64,000 nucleotides of DNA from Bacteroidota bacterium (GCA_020161455.1 JAIUNZ010000001.1:372001-436000), one strand, 5' to 3'; numbered from the stretch's first letter, positions 25,099 through 34,413 are shown. Made by a program: numbers and translations. The notes: generated by a model not told the origin, from the sequence alone.

Positions 25099-26271
25099 AT
25101 GCAAATGAAATTTTTAACAGTAACTTTTTTTTCTATAGTATTATTATACTTTTCTTCGCCAAAACAACATTCTTTTGTTTTAAAAAGTGAAGAGATACCA
25201 TCTGACAGTTCTAAAATAAGTATTCCATATTTTTTAAAACTAGGAAAAGTTTCAGATTCTTTTATTGCAGAGAAAAGTAAAAAAATAGATTCATTTTACA
25301 TCAAAAACATAGGTACAGCTGGCTATTATGGAAGTTTTATAGTAGCTAAAAACGGTAAAATTATTTATGAAAAATACCAAGGAATGGCTAATTTAAAACT
25401 ACAAAAACCGATGGATGAAAATAGTGCCTTGCATTTGGCATCGGTTAGTAAAGTTTTAACGGCTACAGCTATTTTAAAATTGGTAGAAAATGACAACATC
25501 ATGTTGGATCAAAAAGTTACCGATTGGCTTCCAAGTTTTCCGTATAAAAGTACAACAATTAGAACGTTACTTAATCATAGAAGCGGATTGCAACATTATT
25601 CAAGGTTTCCAGAATTGATGAAAAAAAACTGGAACAGCAAAAAAATACTTTCTAATAAGGATATTTTGGAATTGATGGTAAAAAATAAATTTCGCTTAAT
25701 TTCACCCGATAATACTCGCTTTGATTATTGTAATACCAACTATGTGATGTTGGCATTAATCATTGAAAAAGCTACTGGATTGTCCTATGGTGAAGCAATG
25801 AAAATGCTTATTTTCAAACCATTGAACATGAAAAACACTTTTGTATTTGACTATTTTAGAGATAAAGATACTGTTTCGATGTCATATAGAAACAATAAGG
25901 CAAATCCTTGGGATCAATTTGATAATTTGAATGGTGACAAGAATATTTACTCAACGCCAAGAGATTTAGTTAAATTTGATTTGGCAACTTATTCTAATGA
26001 TTTTATCAATCAAAATTTAATGAAAGAAGCTTATGTTGGCTATACTTCAAACATGAAACTTGGAAAAGATTATGGTCTAGGAATGCGTATGAAAAAATTA
26101 GCAAATGGTGAAACACAAGTCTATCACAATGGTTGGTGGCATGGAAATACTTCGTCATTTGTTCCAGTAAAAAAAGATACTATTTCGATAATTTGTTTGT
26201 CAAACAAGTATTCAAATAATACTTATGAAACCTTGAAATTGGTAGAAAGTTTATATCCTCAAACCAAATAA
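25099..26271 (+). CDS. Serine hydrolase of the beta-lactamase class C/PBP-like family, exported
   Basis: 390 residues with an N-terminal signal sequence. Catalytic motifs are SxxK at S115-K118 (in LHLASVSKVLT), YCNTNY (YxN) and HNGWWHG (HxG type). The family includes D,D-peptidases, esterases and class C beta-lactamases; no specific function can be assigned. An in-frame ATG at 25105 is an alternative start. It converges with the CvfB-like gene and overlaps it by 13 bases. Confidence 0.85.
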   Translation: MQMKFLTVTFFSIVLLYFSSPKQHSFVLKSEEIPSDSSKISIPYFLKLGKVSDSFIAEKSKKIDSFYIKNIGTAGYYGSFIVAKNGKIIYEKYQGMANLKLQKPMDENSALHLASVSKVLTATAILKLVENDNIMLDQKVTDWLPSFPYKSTTIRTLLNHRSGLQHYSRFPELMKKNWNSKKILSNKDILELMVKNKFRLISPDNTRFDYCNTNYVMLALIIEKATGLSYGEAMKMLIFKPLNMKNTFVFDYFRDKDTVSMSYRNNKANPWDQFDNLNGDKNIYSTPRDLVKFDLATYSNDFINQNLMKEAYVGYTSNMKLGKDYGLGMRMKKLANGETQVYHNGWWHGNTSSFVPVKKDTISIICLSNKYSNNTYETLKLVESLYPQTK

Positions 26272-27083
26272 ATTCCGTCTTCTTTAATTTCGATAATTTT
26301 ATCTTTATAAAGCGAGCCTACTGCTTTTTTAAACGATTTTTTACTCATTTTCAACACCGTTTTAATATCTTCTGGATGACTATTATCGTTCAATCTCAGA
26401 AAACCTCTATTCGCTTTTAGCTCTTTTAAAATCACTTCCGCATTTGGCTCAATATTCTCAACACCAATTTTTTGGAATGAAACGTCTATTTTATTATCTG
26501 GTCGAATCGTTTTAATGTATCCTTTATGTTTATCTCCAATACGCAAATCTTCATAAATTTCATTACTGTACATCAAACCTTTATGTTTTTTATTGATAAT
26601 GACATTTGTTCCCAAATCAGTAATGTGTGAAATAATCAAATCAACTTCATCACCTTGTTGTAAATCAAGTTCGGAGTTATCTAAAAACTTGTTTACTCTA
26701 CTGGAGCCAACAATTCTATCTGATTTATCATCTAAATAAGCATGAACTAAATATCTTTTCCCTTGTTCCATAGGGCGCGCTTGCTCTTTAAATGGAACAA
26801 ACAAATCTTTTTCTAAACCCCAATCGAGAAATGCACCAAAACTATTGGTGTAATTTACACGAAGAAATGCAAAGTCATTTATTATAATATATGGTTCGAG
26901 CGTTGTAGCTACAGGTCGTTCTTCATGGTCAAGATATAAAAACACTTTAATTTCATCACCAATTTTATAGTCTTTTGGGATGTATTTTAATGGCAATAAA
27001 ACATCATTTGTATTATCGGTTAAAAACAATCCAACTTTGGTAAGTCTATCAATTATTAGTGTATTAAATTCTCCTAATTTCAT
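26259..27083 (-). CDS. S1-domain RNA-binding protein, CvfB-like
   Basis: 274 residues from the ATG at 27083, where homologues begin (KLGEFNTLIIDRLTKVGLFL). The frame is open 24 codons further upstream, but that stretch looks non-coding. It has repeated S1-like OB folds (FLRVNYTNSFGAFLDWGLEKDLFVPF; GLMYSNEIYEDLRIGDKHKGYIK) and a C-terminal winged-helix (LRLNDNSHPEDIKTVLKMSKKSFKKAVGSLYKDKII). CvfB affects virulence genes in Staphylococcus; its role here is presumably RNA binding or ribosome related. Confidence 0.85.
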   Translation of the reverse strand: MKLGEFNTLIIDRLTKVGLFLTDNTNDVLLPLKYIPKDYKIGDEIKVFLYLDHEERPVATTLEPYIIINDFAFLRVNYTNSFGAFLDWGLEKDLFVPFKEQARPMEQGKRYLVHAYLDDKSDRIVGSSRVNKFLDNSELDLQQGDEVDLIISHITDLGTNVIINKKHKGLMYSNEIYEDLRIGDKHKGYIKTIRPDNKIDVSFQKIGVENIEPNAEVILKELKANRGFLRLNDNSHPEDIKTVLKMSKKSFKKAVGSLYKDKIIEIKEDGIYLV

Positions 27084-27165
27084 TTTATATAACGGTTTGA
27101 AACGATTCAACAGCAAAGATAAACAATCTGTCTTCAATACTGATAAAGCATTCATTTAATAAAAG

Positions 27166-27173
27166 TAACTTTG
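27166..27173 (+). promoter_or_regulatory. -7 box of the second ECF sigma gene
   Basis: TAACTTTG, exact TAnnTTTG match, 39 bases before the ATG at 27213. A matching TTG element is not obvious. Confidence 0.45.
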
Positions 27174-27212
27174 ACCTTGTAACAAAATTAAACAAGCAAC
27201 TACTAATTTGTC

Positions 27213-27707
27213 ATGAGCGAAACTTTAGAGCAATCTTTTGTACAACAATTAAAGGAAAATCAGAATATAGTTCACAAAATCTGTCGGCTATATACTAATG
27301 ATTCTGATGCTCATAATGATTTGTTTCAAGAAATTACGATACAGTTGTGGAAAGCGTTTCCAAAATTTAGAGGTGATTCTAAATTCTCAACATGGGCATA
27401 TCGTGTAGCTCTAAATACTGCCATTACACTTTATAGAAAAAGCACACGTTCCGTTTCAACCGTTTCGTATGAAGTTCAAAAACATTTTTTTGCTCATGAA
27501 GAATACAATTATGAAGAAGAAGAAAAATTGAAATTAATGTATCAAGCAGTACATTTATTAAATGACATTGAAAAAGCACTGGTTTACATGTATTTAGAAG
27601 ACAAAGATTATAGTGAAATAGCTGAAACTCTTGGAATATCCGAAGTAAATGCACGTGTAAAAATGAATAGAATTAAAGGAAAATTAATTAAAATATTAAA
27701 TCCCTAA
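27213..27707 (+). CDS. ECF-type RNA polymerase sigma factor
   Basis: 164 residues with regions 2 (HNDLFQEITIQLWKAFPKFRGDSKFSTWAYRVALNTAITLYR) and 4 (DIEKALVYMYLEDKDYSEIAETLGISEVNARVKMNRIKGKL). It is followed 6 bases later by a small membrane protein gene, an arrangement often seen for sigma/anti-sigma pairs, although the partner lacks a recognisable anti-sigma domain. Confidence 0.93.
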   Translation: MSETLEQSFVQQLKENQNIVHKICRLYTNDSDAHNDLFQEITIQLWKAFPKFRGDSKFSTWAYRVALNTAITLYRKSTRSVSTVSYEVQKHFFAHEEYNYEEEEKLKLMYQAVHLLNDIEKALVYMYLEDKDYSEIAETLGISEVNARVKMNRIKGKLIKILNP

Positions 27708-27713
27708 AGAAAT

Positions 27714-28352
27714 ATGAATGAGTTGGATTTATTAAAAAAAGACTGGAAAAAAGAAAACCCAAACTATACTCAAGTATCTGAATTTGATATTTACAAGATG
27801 TTGCACAAAAATTCTTCATCAACTGTAAAATGGATATTGATTATTGGTATAGTCGAGTTCATTGTATGGACAGGAATTGGTTTCTTTTTCAATACAGATG
27901 ACTATGTAAAAAGTATTCATGCTGAGGAAATGATGATTTATTTAAAAGTACTAACCTACCTAAATTATGCGGTAGTGCTTTGGTTTATTTATAAATTTTA
28001 TATGAATTACAAGAATATTTCAACAATGGTTTCAACAAAACAATTGATGAAAGACATTATGAAAACTCGAAAAACAGTGAACCAATATGTTGCTTATAAT
28101 TTAGCCATGATAGTTGTCAGCATGATTTTAGGATTTATCATGGCGTTTTTATACAATCCAAAACTATCGGTTATAAAGGAAAAAATTGCAAATGATGCCA
28201 GTAATGGAGTTTTATTAAAAATCATTGGATTATTAACATTAGCCATAGTTATTTTTGTGGTTATCTTTTGGTTATTCTACAAATTACTCTATGGAATTTT
28301 GTTAAAAAGACTAAAAACAAACTTCAAGGAACTTCAAAAAATTGAAATCTAA
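27714..28352 (+). CDS. Four-helix membrane protein paired with the sigma factor
   Basis: 212 residues, not a named family that I can state with certainty. The soluble N-terminus (MNELDLLKKDWKKENPNYTQVSEFDIYKMLHK) is followed by four hydrophobic stretches at about 37-57, 78-98, 125-150 and 165-195. Its position directly behind an ECF sigma gene, with a cytosolic N-terminal tail, makes a regulatory role (anti-sigma-like) possible; this is inference from context alone. Confidence 0.7.
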   Translation: MNELDLLKKDWKKENPNYTQVSEFDIYKMLHKNSSSTVKWILIIGIVEFIVWTGIGFFFNTDDYVKSIHAEEMMIYLKVLTYLNYAVVLWFIYKFYMNYKNISTMVSTKQLMKDIMKTRKTVNQYVAYNLAMIVVSMILGFIMAFLYNPKLSVIKEKIANDASNGVLLKIIGLLTLAIVIFVVIFWLFYKLLYGILLKRLKTNFKELQKIEI

Positions 28353-28353
28353 C

Positions 28354-29208
28354 ATGAAAAAAATAGCCTTATTATTTGGTCTTTTTTTGGCACTATTCAG
28401 TAACGCTCAAACCGAAAAAAAATCATTACTTTGGAAAATTTCAGGAAATGGATTAGCCAAAGAATCCTATTTATTTGGAACAATTCATATAGCATGCGAT
28501 GCCACTTTACCTAAAAAAGTTTTGGATGCATTGGATAAGACAAATCAACTTTGTTTAGAGTTGGACATGGATGACCCCAACATGCAAACTGAAATGATGG
28601 GCAAAATGATGATGAAAAATGGTGTAACCATTGAAAGTATGATGAGCGAAGACGACTTTAAATTGGTTGATGATTTTTTCAAAAAACAATCTGGTTTTTC
28701 ATTAAAAATGATGAATTCCATTAAGCCATTTGCTTTGAGTGCTATGTTGTATCCCAAAATGTTGGATTGTCCGATACAATCTTTTGAAAATGAATTGATG
28801 AAAGTAGCCAAAGAACAAAACGAAGAAACAATTGGATTAGAAACAATAGGCGAACAACTTGCCATATTTGATGCTATACCATATCAAACACAGGTTAATG
28901 AATTGATAAAATCTGCTAAAAGTGATTTATCAACAGATAAAAAAGAACTAAAAGCTTTGCTTGAACTCTACAAATCAGAAGATCTTGAAGCAATGGTGCA
29001 ATATTCCGATTCTTCCGAAAACATAATGACCTCAGAATTTAAAGAAGAACTTTTAAACAACCGAAATAAAAATTGGATTGATAGAATCACAAAAATTGCT
29101 ATGGAAAAGCCAACTTTTTTTGGTGTAGGAGCAGCTCATCTTGGTGGAGAAAATGGCGTAATAAAATTACTTAGAAAAAAAGGATATAAAGTAATAGCCG
29201 TTTATTAA
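28354..29208 (+). CDS. TraB/GumN family protein, exported
   Basis: 284 residues from the ATG at 28354; a TTG 12 bases upstream is less likely. Signal peptide about 1-20 (KKIALLFGLFLALFSNAQ). Family landmarks are SYLFGTIHIACDATLP near the start and FFGVGAAHLGGENGVIKLLRKKGYKV at the end, carrying the GxxH motifs of the putative metalloprotease family (TraB/Tiki). Substrate unknown. It begins one base after the preceding stop and is the last gene of the sigma-membrane protein-TraB run. Confidence 0.88.
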   Translation: MKKIALLFGLFLALFSNAQTEKKSLLWKISGNGLAKESYLFGTIHIACDATLPKKVLDALDKTNQLCLELDMDDPNMQTEMMGKMMMKNGVTIESMMSEDDFKLVDDFFKKQSGFSLKMMNSIKPFALSAMLYPKMLDCPIQSFENELMKVAKEQNEETIGLETIGEQLAIFDAIPYQTQVNELIKSAKSDLSTDKKELKALLELYKSEDLEAMVQYSDSSENIMTSEFKEELLNNRNKNWIDRITKIAMEKPTFFGVGAAHLGGENGVIKLLRKKGYKVIAVY

Positions 29209-30029
29209 TCGATCGTTTTCTTTGGTTGCCACTTACGCAATTTATTCAGTCTTTCTTGTTCTTCAATTTCTTCAGCAGGAATAACTTTTAGAAATGACGG
29301 ATGTTGCTCTATGGCGAATTCTATCTTTTCTACAATTGCATCAATCGAATCATTTTCATAATCAATCTCCAAAGGTTCTTTTATGATAAAAGATTGCAAT
29401 ATATTTTTCTTCTTTACGCGTAATCCTTTTTTATCAAAAGCTCTACGAAATCCATCGATAACTATTGGAACAACAATAGGTTTGTGTTGCTTAATGATGT
29501 GAGCTGTTCCTTTTCTAACTGGTTTAAATGATTTTGTTGTTCCTTGTGGAAATGTTATAACCCAGCCATCGTCTAAAGCAATTTTGATGTTTTCCGTATC
29601 ATTTGGATTCACTTCTTTTTTTTCTTCAACATCTTTCCCTCCAGCACGCCATGTTCTTTCAACAGTAATGGCACCAACATAAGCCATAATTCTCGGTAAT
29701 ATTCCTGACTTCATGGTTTCACTGGCAGCTACATAGTAGATATTCATTTTTGGCTGCCACAAATACCCTACGTTCTTAATAGTATCAACTCTACCCGAAA
29801 GACTTGCATTAAAAACATGAAACATCGCTACAACATCAGCAAAATAAGTTTGATGATTAGAAATAAACAATACATTTTTATCTGGAAGAGATGTAATAAT
29901 TTCAGAACCTTCTATTTGAAGTTGATTAAATCCTCGATACCTTCTATGTGTTAATGCACCAAAGATTCTAATTAACCATTTTTTGATGAAAAGGATATGA
30001 CCAAAAGGATTTCTTTTAAATAATCCCAT
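29205..30029 (-). CDS. 1-acyl-glycerol-3-phosphate acyltransferase family protein
   Basis: 274 residues of the PlsC/LPLAT superfamily. The catalytic box is NHQTYFAD, with the His and Asp five residues apart rather than the usual four, and the substrate box is FPQGTTKSFKP in place of FPEGTR. Such variants are frequent in Bacteroidota acyltransferases. It probably acylates a lysophospholipid at the cytoplasmic membrane; another acceptor cannot be excluded. Its 4-base overlap with the convergent TraB gene is at the 3' ends. Confidence 0.85.
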   Translation of the reverse strand: MGLFKRNPFGHILFIKKWLIRIFGALTHRRYRGFNQLQIEGSEIITSLPDKNVLFISNHQTYFADVVAMFHVFNASLSGRVDTIKNVGYLWQPKMNIYYVAASETMKSGILPRIMAYVGAITVERTWRAGGKDVEEKKEVNPNDTENIKIALDDGWVITFPQGTTKSFKPVRKGTAHIIKQHKPIVVPIVIDGFRRAFDKKGLRVKKKNILQSFIIKEPLEIDYENDSIDAIVEKIEFAIEQHPSFLKVIPAEEIEEQERLNKLRKWQPKKTID

Positions 30030-30053
30030 TATATTTTACATTTTTTAGACTTG

Positions 30054-30081
30054 CAAAAATAGAAAAACAAATGGTTTACAA
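30054..30081 (-). promoter_or_regulatory. Promoter of the acyltransferase gene
   Basis: On the minus strand: TTG (30081-30079), a 17-base spacer and TATTTTTG (30061-30054), an exact -7 box, 24 bases before the ATG. It overlaps the 3' end of the upstream Nudix gene, so the acyltransferase can be transcribed independently. Confidence 0.65.
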
Positions 30082-30714
30082 CACTATTTTTAGGGTTTCT
30101 TTTAATTCGCTCAACATCATTGCTGTTGCTCCCCAAACAAAATGCTCTTTGACTAAAAAACCAGGTACTTCAAAATTAGAAGCATAGGAAGTATTCATTT
30201 TTTTATTTTGAATAATTCTTTCATCCAAAAAATCAACCAACGGAAGTTCAATTATTCCAGCGACTTCCTCTTCTTGTCTAACAAAATTTAATTCCTCTCT
30301 ACTTATTCCTAAATAAGGATGCACCATATAATTACTTGGCGGAATATATACTTCTGTAAACGAACGAATCACTTCAATTTTATTGGGCAAAATTCCAATT
30401 TCTTCATGAGTCTCTCTTAAGGCAGTTTCTTTTAAATCAACATCAATAAGTTCCGGCTTTCCACCAGGAAATGCAATTTGAGACGAGTGCACGCCTTTAT
30501 AAGAATTTCTTAAAATAAGGACCAAATGAGTTTGATTATTTTTTGGATAAAACAGCATCATTACTGCTGCTTTTTTTGGGTTAACATTATTAGGATTTAA
30601 TTTTTTCAACAAATCCATTCTGTTAGAAGGTGTCATTTTTGCATGAGCAATGGTTGCTGGTAATCCTACATTTAGTATTTTTGGCGTAAATTGTAAAAAA
30701 TTATCAAAATCCAT
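30076..30714 (-). CDS. Nudix hydrolase, CoA pyrophosphatase type
   Basis: 212 residues. The UPF0035 block upstream of the Nudix box (LILRNSYKGVHSSQIAFPGGK) and the box itself (ETALRETHEEIG) fit the CoA diphosphatase group (NudL/PCD1), which hydrolyses CoA to 4'-phosphopantetheine and 3',5'-ADP. Length agrees with the family. The activity is inferred by motif; other nucleotide diphosphates are possible substrates. It is divergent from the DUF4268 gene. Confidence 0.88.
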   Translation of the reverse strand: MDFDNFLQFTPKILNVGLPATIAHAKMTPSNRMDLLKKLNPNNVNPKKAAVMMLFYPKNNQTHLVLILRNSYKGVHSSQIAFPGGKPELIDVDLKETALRETHEEIGILPNKIEVIRSFTEVYIPPSNYMVHPYLGISREELNFVRQEEEVAGIIELPLVDFLDERIIQNKKMNTSYASNFEVPGFLVKEHFVWGATAMMLSELKETLKIVL

Positions 30715-30779
30715 TTTTCATAATTTAAAAACATAAAGTTACCTAAAAAAGAAATCTAAAACACTTTTCATTCAAAAAA

Positions 30780-31223
30780 ATGTATAGCAAAGAAGAAGCT
30801 CAAAAAATAAAAAGACAATTTTGGATTGCATTTGCAGTAGCTTATCCAAGAAAATGGATGCTTTATGAAACCAAAATTAAAGATGTTTCGTTTAAATTTT
30901 TTGTCGATAATAAAAAAGCGCAAGTTATGTTAGATATCGAGCCAAAAGAAGAAGAAAAGCGTAAAATTTATTTTGAAAAAATAGAATCTTTACAAAGTAT
31001 TTTATTAGAAGACCACCTACCAGAAGCCATTTTGGAACGTAATTTTCATTTAGAAACCGGAAAAACAATCAGTCGGGTTTGGGTAGAAATTGACAACGTT
31101 AGCATTAACAACCAAAAAACTTGGGAAACAATTTTTGCTTTTTTTAATGAAAAGATGAGTGCTTTTGAATATTTTTTCTTAGAATATGAAGACTATATCA
31201 AAGATTTAGAAACAAATACTTAA
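30780..31223 (+). CDS. DUF4268 domain protein
   Basis: 147 residues with the family start MYSKEEAQKIKRQFWIAFAVAYPRKWMLYETKIKDVSFKFFVDNKKAQVMLDIE. DUF4268 proteins are common in Bacteroidota; in other phyla the domain is found at the C-terminus of restriction-like proteins, but here it is free-standing. Function unknown. Its end overlaps that of the convergent DUF721 gene by 4 bases. Confidence 0.85.
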   Translation: MYSKEEAQKIKRQFWIAFAVAYPRKWMLYETKIKDVSFKFFVDNKKAQVMLDIEPKEEEKRKIYFEKIESLQSILLEDHLPEAILERNFHLETGKTISRVWVEIDNVSINNQKTWETIFAFFNEKMSAFEYFFLEYEDYIKDLETNT

Positions 31224-31516
31224 CGAAATATCAAATCCTTAACTACATCTTTGCGAAGTTCTTCATTTATCATTGAGATAATTTTTTGTTTTCCATAACT
31301 AAGCTCTTGTCTCAAAACAGCAGATGATAATGAAACATATAAGGTAGAACCTTTAAGAATTACGTCATTTGTATAGCTGTTAACACCATTTCCCATAAGT
31401 GATTTCCATGCTTGTTGCACATCAATTTTGTCCATGCCTGATTGAAGCTTATTTACTTCGATAAACTCTTTTAAAACATCACTAATTGAACTTTCGTTGC
31501 TTATTCTTTTTGCCAT
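31220..31516 (-). CDS. DUF721 (DciA-like) protein
   Basis: 98 residues: ISDVLKEFIEVNKLQSGMDKIDVQQAWKSLMGNGVNSYT, then DVILKGSTLYVSLSSAVLRQELSYGKQKIISMINEELRK. This is the DUF721 domain. DciA, which loads the replicative helicase in many bacteria, carries the same domain, so a replication role is plausible. It overlaps the stop of the upstream lipoprotein gene by one base (TAATG). Confidence 0.85.
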   Translation of the reverse strand: MAKRISNESSISDVLKEFIEVNKLQSGMDKIDVQQAWKSLMGNGVNSYTNDVILKGSTLYVSLSSAVLRQELSYGKQKIISMINEELRKDVVKDLIFR

Positions 31517-31932
31517 TATTTTAACGAAAACGGTTTGAATTTTTTATAGGTATATTCTAAATTTTCTTTATTTTTCAATACTAAAGTCGAATCTTTTAAA
31601 GTTAGAATTTCTTCTTTCCACTTGCCATAATCAGTGGTGTATTCAATAAAAAAAGTTTTATTACTATCAATAATCTTTATAGATTCTTTAATTTCGTTTG
31701 TTTTAAATTTTCCATCAAACTGAGGCATCACTTTTTGTCTAAACCCTATAGTATTTTTAACTTCGAAATAATCAACTGTTTCATTGACTTTATACTCTTT
31801 TTTCTCGCCATTAGGTTTAGTAACTTGCTTAATTTCCCAATAACCATTTAGGTTAATTAAATCTTCTTTCTTAATCTCTTTTTGGCAAGAAACAAATAAA
31901 AACGCAATTACTAATACTATAATTCTCTTCAT
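31516..31932 (-). CDS. Small lipoprotein of unknown function
   Basis: 138 residues from the ATG at 31932; a further upstream ATG would put 14 residues in front of a perfect lipoprotein signal (KRIIVLVIAFLFVSCQ). The mature part looks like a lipocalin-type beta-barrel of Bacteroidota (LINLNGYWEIKQVTKPNGEKKEY, TYKKF), a guess from the pattern of strands and the GYWEI start. It is translationally coupled to DUF721. Confidence 0.75.
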   Translation of the reverse strand: MKRIIVLVIAFLFVSCQKEIKKEDLINLNGYWEIKQVTKPNGEKKEYKVNETVDYFEVKNTIGFRQKVMPQFDGKFKTNEIKESIKIIDSNKTFFIEYTTDYGKWKEEILTLKDSTLVLKNKENLEYTYKKFKPFSLK

Positions 31933-32036
31933 TTTACTCAAATAAATTGATGGAAATCTTCTTCTAAACCACAAATTTAAATTTTATATTTAAGAATCAT
32001 CCTGTTTTAAAATTAAAAATCAATTAAACCTTTTTA

Positions 32037-32044
32037 TATCTTTA
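32037..32044 (+). promoter_or_regulatory. Possible -7 box of the serine hydrolase gene
   Basis: TATCTTTA (one mismatch), 24 bases before the ATG at 32069. Confidence 0.3.
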
Positions 32045-32059
32045 GTGTCCAAATGAAAA

Positions 32060-33142
32060 ATGCACAAAATGAAAAAACTTTATATTTTACTATTATTTCC
32101 TTTGTTACTTTCAAATTGTAGCGCTGACTCTAATGAAAATCCTGTTGAAGAACAAATGTATTTTCCACCAACTGATGGAAGCACTACATGGGAAACTAAA
32201 TCTATTTTAAGTTTAGGTTGGAATCAAAATGCAGTACAACCGTTATTGGAGTATTTAGAATTAAAGCATTCCAAATCATTCATGATAATAGTCAATGGAA
32301 GAATAGTAATGGAAAACTACTTTAACGGTCATACAGCAACAACAAATTGGTATTGGGCAAGTGCAGGAAAAACATTGACAGCAACTTTATCAGGAATTGC
32401 AGAGCAAGAAGGATTCATTGATATTAACAATAAAGTTTCGGATTACATTGGAACAGGATGGACAAATGCACCGTTAGCTAAAGAAAACCTAATCACTTGC
32501 AAAAACTTGCTTTCTATGAATTCTGGATTGAATGATGCATTAGGCGATGACGTTTCGCCTACCAATCTTCAATATACTGCCGATGCTGGAACTCGTTGGG
32601 CATATCACAATGTGTATGTAAAAATGCAAGATGTTGTTGCGCAATCATCTGGACAAACATGGAACAATTATTTCAATACAAAATTGCGCGATAAAATTGG
32701 CATGAATGGCTTTTGGTTTAATAGTGGCACTTCGGGCGATTTAAGTGTTTATTGGAGTACCACAAGAAGCATGGCGCGATTTGGGTTACTTAATTTGAAT
32801 AAAGGAAAGTGGAATGGAACACAAATTTTAAATGAAAATTATTTTGCTCAAGCTACTACTACTTCTCAAAACATCAATCAAGCTTATGGCTATTTATGGT
32901 GGTTGAATGGAAAAACAAGTTATCATTTACCTCAAACTCAAATTCAATTTAGCGGAAGTATTATTCCAAATGGTGCTAATGATATGTTTATGGCATTGGG
33001 AAAAAATGACCAAAAAATATATGTTATTCCAAGTAAAAAAATGGTTGTCATCAGAATGGGCGATGCCGCTGATGATGAGAATTTTACACTGTCAAATTTT
33101 GACAATGAATTATGGGGGAAAATAAATGCTTTAATTCTATAA
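32060..33142 (+). CDS. Serine hydrolase lipoprotein of the beta-lactamase superfamily
   Basis: 360 residues, or 357 from the ATG at 32069, which places the lipoprotein signal (KKLYILLLFPLLLSNCS) at the usual distance. The SxxK motif is ASAGKTLTATLSG, YxN is YHN, and the C-terminal region contains GSIIPNGANDMFMALGKNDQ. Exported, membrane-anchored; substrate unknown. It is the second of three beta-lactamase-fold proteins in the window. Confidence 0.85.
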   Translation: MHKMKKLYILLLFPLLLSNCSADSNENPVEEQMYFPPTDGSTTWETKSILSLGWNQNAVQPLLEYLELKHSKSFMIIVNGRIVMENYFNGHTATTNWYWASAGKTLTATLSGIAEQEGFIDINNKVSDYIGTGWTNAPLAKENLITCKNLLSMNSGLNDALGDDVSPTNLQYTADAGTRWAYHNVYVKMQDVVAQSSGQTWNNYFNTKLRDKIGMNGFWFNSGTSGDLSVYWSTTRSMARFGLLNLNKGKWNGTQILNENYFAQATTTSQNINQAYGYLWWLNGKTSYHLPQTQIQFSGSIIPNGANDMFMALGKNDQKIYVIPSKKMVVIRMGDAADDENFTLSNFDNELWGKINALIL

Positions 33143-33147
33143 ATTTA

Positions 33148-33333
33148 TTAAAACTTTGAATTAAAGAATTTTATTGTTGCATAAATCACTAAAATAAAAG
33201 TCAATAATCTTGCAAAAAGGAAGATACTCGGTAATGATTTTTCAACAAAGAATGACAAAATTAAAAAAGGTATTGCCACTAAAATCAACTTTAAGGGCGA
33301 ACCTTCTTTGAAAAAAGTTGTTATTTTATTCAT
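33148..33333 (-). CDS. Small membrane protein next to ftsY
   Basis: 61 residues, two predicted TM helices (LKLILVAIPFLILSFFV and SIFLFARLLTFILVIYATIKFF) with basic ends. It starts 3 bases after the ftsY stop on the same strand, so it is probably the last gene of that operon. No family recognised. The alternative, that it is a chance open frame, is not excluded but the spacing and hydrophobic profile argue for a gene. Confidence 0.6.
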   Translation of the reverse strand: MNKITTFFKEGSPLKLILVAIPFLILSFFVEKSLPSIFLFARLLTFILVIYATIKFFNSKF

Positions 33334-33336
33334 ATA

Positions 33337-34317
33337 TTATTTAAAAAAAGAATCTACAAACTCATATTTATTAAAAACCTGCAAATGCTCAATGCCTTCT
33401 CCTACTCCAATATATTTGACAGGAATTTGAAATTGATCTGAAATACCAATTACAACACCACCTTTTGCAGTTCCGTCTAATTTGGTAATCGCTAATGAAG
33501 TAACATCGGTTGCAGCAGTAAATTGTTTTGCTTGTTCAAATGCATTTTGTCCAGTCGAACCATCAAGCACTAACATAACATCATTTGGCGCATCACCAAC
33601 AACCTTTTGCATTACTTTTTTCACTTTTGAAAGCTCATTCATCAAACCAATCTTATTATGCAAACGACCAGCAGTATCAATGATTACAACATCTGCGTTT
33701 TGAGAAACAGCACTTTGTAATGTATCAAAAGCTACAGAAGCAGGATCGCTTCCCATTTGTTGCTTTACAATCGGAACTCCAACTCTATCAGCCCAAATTT
33801 GCAATTGATCAATGGCAGCAGCTCTAAACGTGTCAGCAGCACCCAAAACTACCGAATAACCAGCATTCTTAAATTGATGTGCTAATTTTCCAATAGTTGT
33901 TGTTTTTCCAACACCATTTACTCCAACCACCATAATTACATAGGGTTTAGTGTCTTTTGGTATTGAAAACTGTGTTTCATCTCCAGAATTAGTTTCAGAA
34001 AGTAAAGCGGCAATTTCTTCGCGAAGTATTTTATTCAATTCATCTGTTCCAAGATATTTATCATTGGCAACACGTTTTTCTATTCGTTGAATAATTTTTA
34101 AAGTAGTATCAACTCCTACATCTGAAGAAACAAGAATTTCTTCTAAATTATCTAAAACTTCATCATCAACTTTAGATTTTCCCGCAACTGCTTTGGTTAA
34201 TTTTGAAAAAAAAGAAGATTTAGATTGCTCTAATCCTTTATCAAGATTTTGTTTTGCCTCTACGCTTTTGCTAGGGTCATTTTTTTCGGAAGAAAATAGT
34301 CTTTTAAAAAAACTCAT
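33337..34317 (-). CDS. ftsY: Signal recognition particle receptor FtsY
   Basis: 326 residues. A short charged N-terminal region precedes the NG domain; the acidic A domain of E. coli FtsY is absent, as in many bacteria. GTPase motifs are GVNGVGKTTTIGKLAH (P-loop), DTFRAAA, DTAGRLHNK and TKLDGTAKGG. It guides ribosome-nascent chain-SRP complexes to SecYEG. It lies downstream of rpmB-rpmG-DUF4295; a terminator hairpin stands between them. Confidence 0.97.
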   Translation of the reverse strand: MSFFKRLFSSEKNDPSKSVEAKQNLDKGLEQSKSSFFSKLTKAVAGKSKVDDEVLDNLEEILVSSDVGVDTTLKIIQRIEKRVANDKYLGTDELNKILREEIAALLSETNSGDETQFSIPKDTKPYVIMVVGVNGVGKTTTIGKLAHQFKNAGYSVVLGAADTFRAAAIDQLQIWADRVGVPIVKQQMGSDPASVAFDTLQSAVSQNADVVIIDTAGRLHNKIGLMNELSKVKKVMQKVVGDAPNDVMLVLDGSTGQNAFEQAKQFTAATDVTSLAITKLDGTAKGGVVIGISDQFQIPVKYIGVGEGIEHLQVFNKYEFVDSFFK

Positions 34318-34360
34318 TTTTAAATTAGTATAATAATCAATTAATGAACAAATATAAAAA

Positions 34361-34392
34361 ATAAAAAAGCTACTTCCGAAAGAAAGTAGCTT
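34361..34392 (-). terminator. Terminator after the rpmB-rpmG-DUF4295 genes
   Basis: Stem AAGCTACTT / AAGTAGCTT around an 8-base loop (34376-34383), followed on the minus strand by a run of six T. It separates the ribosomal protein genes from ftsY, although read-through could still feed ftsY. Confidence 0.8.
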
Positions 34393-34413
34393 AGATATAG
34401 TGAGTTTATCAAA

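Noticed and set aside
27084-27155. N-terminal extension of the CvfB-like protein to the ATG at 27155
   Set aside because: The extra 24 residues do not match the family start, and the ATG at 27083 fits homologues.
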